NCBI GenBank assembly: GCA_039566865.1
Contig: CM076956.1
Location: 8,691,511 to 8,755,510, forward strand
Direction: 5' to 3'
DNA from: Aurelia coerulea
Lineage: Eukaryota > Cnidaria > Scyphozoa > Semaeostomeae > Ulmaridae
Length of the DNA stretch: 64,000 bases
This document shows, one piece after another, positions 61,101 through 64,000 of this stretch; the first letter of the stretch is position 1, and each line of letters begins with the position of its first letter. The notes below the pieces were generated by a model. That model saw only the letters and a program-made list of their open reading frames with translations, was not told the DNA's origin and ran no database searches. The position numbers were made by a program, and so were the translations under genes.

Positions 61101-64000
61101 GATTTTTGGTCGAAAAGTAAGGCTATACCCTCTGGTTTTTTCCAAAAATAGGCCCTTTTTGGAAATACCGATTTTTGGTCGAAAAGTAAGGCTATACCCT
61201 TTGTTTTTTTCCAAAAATAGGCCCTTTTTTGAAAGACCGATTTTTGGTCAAAAAGTAAGGCTATACCCTTTGTTTTTTCCAAAAATAGGCCCTTTTTGGA
61301 AATACCGATTTTTGGTCGAAAAGTAAGGCTATACCCTTTGCTTTTCTCCAATAATAGGCCCTCTTTGGAAATACCGATTTTTGGTCGAAAAGTAAGGCTA
61401 TACCCTTTGCTTTTCTCCAAAAATAGGCCCTCTTTGGAAATACCGATTTTTGGTCGAAAAGTAAGGCTATACCCTTTGCTTTTTTCCAAAAATAGGCCCT
61501 TTTTGGAAAGACCGATTTTTGGTCAAAAAGTAAGGCTATACCCTTTGCCTTTTTCCAAAAATAGGCCCTTTTTGGAAATACCTATTTTTGGTCAAAAAGT
61601 AAGGCTATACCCTTGGCTTTTTTCCAAAAATAGGCCCTTTTTGGAAATACCGATTTTTGGTCAAAAAGTAAGGCTATACCCTTTGCTTTTTTCTAAAAAT
61701 AGGCCCTTTTTTGAAATACCGAATTTTTGGTCAAAAAGTAAGGCTATACCCGTTGTTTTTTCCAAAAATAGGCCCTTTTTGGAAATACCAATTTTTGGTC
61801 GAAAAGTAAGGCTATACCCTTTGCTTTTCTCCAATAATAGGCCCTCTTTGGAAATACCGATTTTTGGTCGAAAAGTAAGGCTATACCCTTTGCTTTTTTC
61901 CAAAAATAGGACCTTTTTGGAAATACCGATTATTGGTCGAAAAGTAAGGCTATACCCTTTGCTTTTTTCCAAAAAGAGGACCTTTTTGGAAATACCGATT
62001 TTTGGACGAAAAGTAAGGCTATACCCTTTGCTTTTCTCCAAAAATAGGCCCTTTTTGGAAATACCGATTTTTGGTCGAAAAGTAAGGCTATACCCTTTGG
62101 TTTTTTCCAAAAATAGGCCCTTTTTGGAAATACCGATTATTGGTCGAAAAGTAAGGCTATACCCTTTGTTTTTTTCCAAAAATAGGCCCTTTTTTGAAAG
62201 ACCGAATTTTTGTCAAAAAGTAAGGCTATACCCGTTGTTTTTTCCAAAAATAGGCCCTTTTTGAAAATACAAATTTTTGGTCGAAAAGTAAGGCTATACC
62301 CTTTGCTTTTCTCCAATAATAGGCCCTCTTTGGAAATACCGATTTTTGGTCGAAAAGTAAGGCTATACCCTTTGTTTTTTCCAAAAATAAGCCCTTTTTG
62401 GAAATACCTATTTTTAATCAAAAAGTAAGGCTATACCCTTTGCCTTTTTCCAAAAATAGGCCCTTTTTGGAAATACCTATTTTTGGTCAAAAAGTAAGGC
62501 TATACCCTTGGCTTTTTTCCAAAAATAGGCCCTTTTTGAAAGACCGAATTTTGGTCAAAAAGTAAGGCTATACCCATTGCTTTTTTCCAAAAATATGCCC
62601 TTTTTTAAAGACCGATTCTTGGTCAAAAAGTAAGGCTATACCCTTTGCTTTTTCCCAAAAATAGGCCCTTTGTGGAAAAATGATTTTAGGCCAAAAAGGA
62701 AGGCTGTACCCTTTGCTTTTTTTCAAAAAAGCCCTTTTTGAAAGACCGAATTTTGGTCAAAAAGTAAGGCTATACCCTTTGCTTTTTTCCAAAAATAGGC
62801 CCTTTTTTGAAAGACCGAATTTTGGTCAAAAAGTAAGGCTCTACCCGTTGTTTTTTCCAAAAATAGGCCCTTTTTGGAAATACCGATTTTGGTCGAAAAG
62901 TAAGGCTATACCCTTTGCTTTTTTTCAAAAATAGGCCTTTTTTTGAAAGAACGATTTTTGGTCAAAAAGTAAGGCTATACCCTTGGCTTTTTTCCAAAAA
63001 TAGGCCCTTTTTGGAAATACCGAATTTTGGTCAAAAAGTAAGGCTATACCCTTTGCTTTTTTCCAAAAATAGGCCCTTTTTGAAAGACCGAATTTTGGTC
63101 AAAAAGTAAGGCTATACCCATTGCTTTTTTCCAAAAATTTGCCCTTTTTTAAAGACCGATTCTTGGTCAAAAAGTAAGGCTATACCCTTTGCTTTTTCCC
63201 AAAAATAGGCCCTTTGTGGAAAAATGATTTTAGGCCAAAAAGGAAGGCTGTACCCTTTGCTTTTTTCCAAAAAAACCCTTTTTGAAAGACCGAATTTTGG
63301 TCAAAAAGTAAGGCTATACCCTTTGCTTTTTTCCAAAAATAGGCCCTTTTTTGAAAGACCGAATTTTGGTCAAAAAGTAAGGCTATACCCGTTGTTTTTT
63401 TCAAAAATAGGCCCTTTTTTGAAAGAACGATTTTTGGTCAAAAAGTAAGGCTATACCCTTGGCTTTTTTCCAAAAATAGGCCCTTTTTGGAAATACCGAA
63501 TTTTGGTCAAAAAGTACCGTTTGCTTTCTTCATAAAATAGGCCCTTTTTTGAAAGACCGAATTTTGGTCAAAAAGTAAGGCTATACCCTTGGCTTTTTTC
63601 CAAAAATAGGCCCTTTTTGAAAGACCGAATTTTGGTCAAAAAGTAAGGCTATACCCTTTGTTTTTTCCAAAAATAGGCCCTTTTTGGAAATACCGATTTT
63701 TGGTCAAAAAGTAAGGCTATACCCTTTGCTTTTTTCAAAAAAGAGGACCTTTTTGGAAATACCGATTTTTGGTCGAAAAGTAAGGCTATACCCTTTGCTT
63801 TTCTCCAAAAATAGTCCCTTTTTGGAAATACCGATTATTGGTCGAAAAGTAAGGCTATACCCTTTGCTTTTTTCCAAAAAGAGGACCTTTTTGGAAATAC
63901 CGATTTTTGGACGAAAAGTAAGGCTATACCCTTTGCTTTTCTCCAAAAATAGGCCCTCTTTGGAAATACCGATTTTTGGTCGAAAAGTAAGGCTATACCC
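55171..64000. repeat. 69-bp tandem satellite, main array with higher-order repeats
   Basis: About 128 monomers of 69 bp (some 68) continue to the window edge. A typical monomer reads AAGGCTATACCCTTTGC, then TTTTTTCCAAAAATAGGCCC, then either TTTTTGGAAATACCGATTTT or TTTTTTGAAAGACCGAATTT and GGTC. Because 69 is 23 codons, frames such as KVRLYPLLFSKNRPF stay open for up to 322 codons on the plus strand (61296-62264) and 178 on the minus strand (55725-56261). Nothing else suggests coding. A distinctive short unit (CTTTGTGGAAAAATGATTTT) recurs at about 55829, 56511, 58631, 59729, 60275, 62671 and 63215. The 57049-57561 and 60814-61326 blocks repeat the same order of variants 3,765 bp apart. Confidence 0.95.

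Noticed and set aside
61296..62264. 322-codon open frame, the longest of many on both strands at 53-64 kb
   Set aside because: It is satellite DNA whose 69-bp period is 23 codons; frames are open on both strands at once and repeat the same 23 residues.
53077..64000. CRISPR-like array
   Set aside because: Monomers are contiguous with no unique spacers, and the genome is eukaryotic.

Overview
This 64-kb window looks like nuclear DNA of an animal, most likely a cnidarian (perhaps an anthozoan). The reasons are metazoan multi-exon genes with GT-AG introns, an SLC30A7-type zinc transporter, a CUB-domain membrane protein, jockey/CR1/L2-like non-LTR retrotransposon pieces, a Mag-like LTR retrotransposon and a very high density of short inverted-repeat DNA elements. 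The species is not determined from sequence alone.

Layout, left to right. (1) 1118-15883 (+): ten exons, open at the 5' end, of a ZnT7/SLC30A7-like Golgi zinc transporter; its introns hold many TIR or foldback elements, a LINE 3' fragment and a Penelope-like motif. (2) 16-20 kb: intergenic, with one small TIR element, a second Penelope-like motif and an unassigned exon-like segment. (3) 20186-33257 (+): a coiled-coil protein gene with a short first exon, a probable alternative first exon at 21690-21881 and a 2.2-kb last exon. Its 10.8-kb intron carries a 5'-truncated LINE, a tRNA-derived SINE and a complete, young 4.3-kb Mag-like LTR retrotransposon (25987-30283, 5-bp target duplication, LTRs differing at one base). 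(4) 34313-37622 (-): a family GH19 chitinase, tail-to-tail with the coiled-coil gene, unusual in an animal. (5) 41682-50699 (+): a six-exon gene for a secreted-then-membrane-anchored protein with two CUB domains, one transmembrane helix and a Pro/Ala/Tyr-rich cytoplasmic tail. (6) 53077 to the right edge: a 69-bp tandem satellite with higher-order structure, interrupted by a 1.67-kb foldback element (53490-55159) that made an 11-bp target duplication.

The four genes have no evident shared pathway. All assigned genes are joined from exons whose phases and splice sites agree. The long open frames in the satellite (up to 322 codons) are by-products of a monomer length that is a multiple of three. 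The most unusual observations are the foldback inside the satellite, a 60-bp fragment of reverse-transcriptase coding sequence flanked by a 26-bp direct repeat at 43868-43979, the recurring foldback families shared by introns of different genes, the paired hammerhead-like Penelope motifs and the animal GH19 gene.
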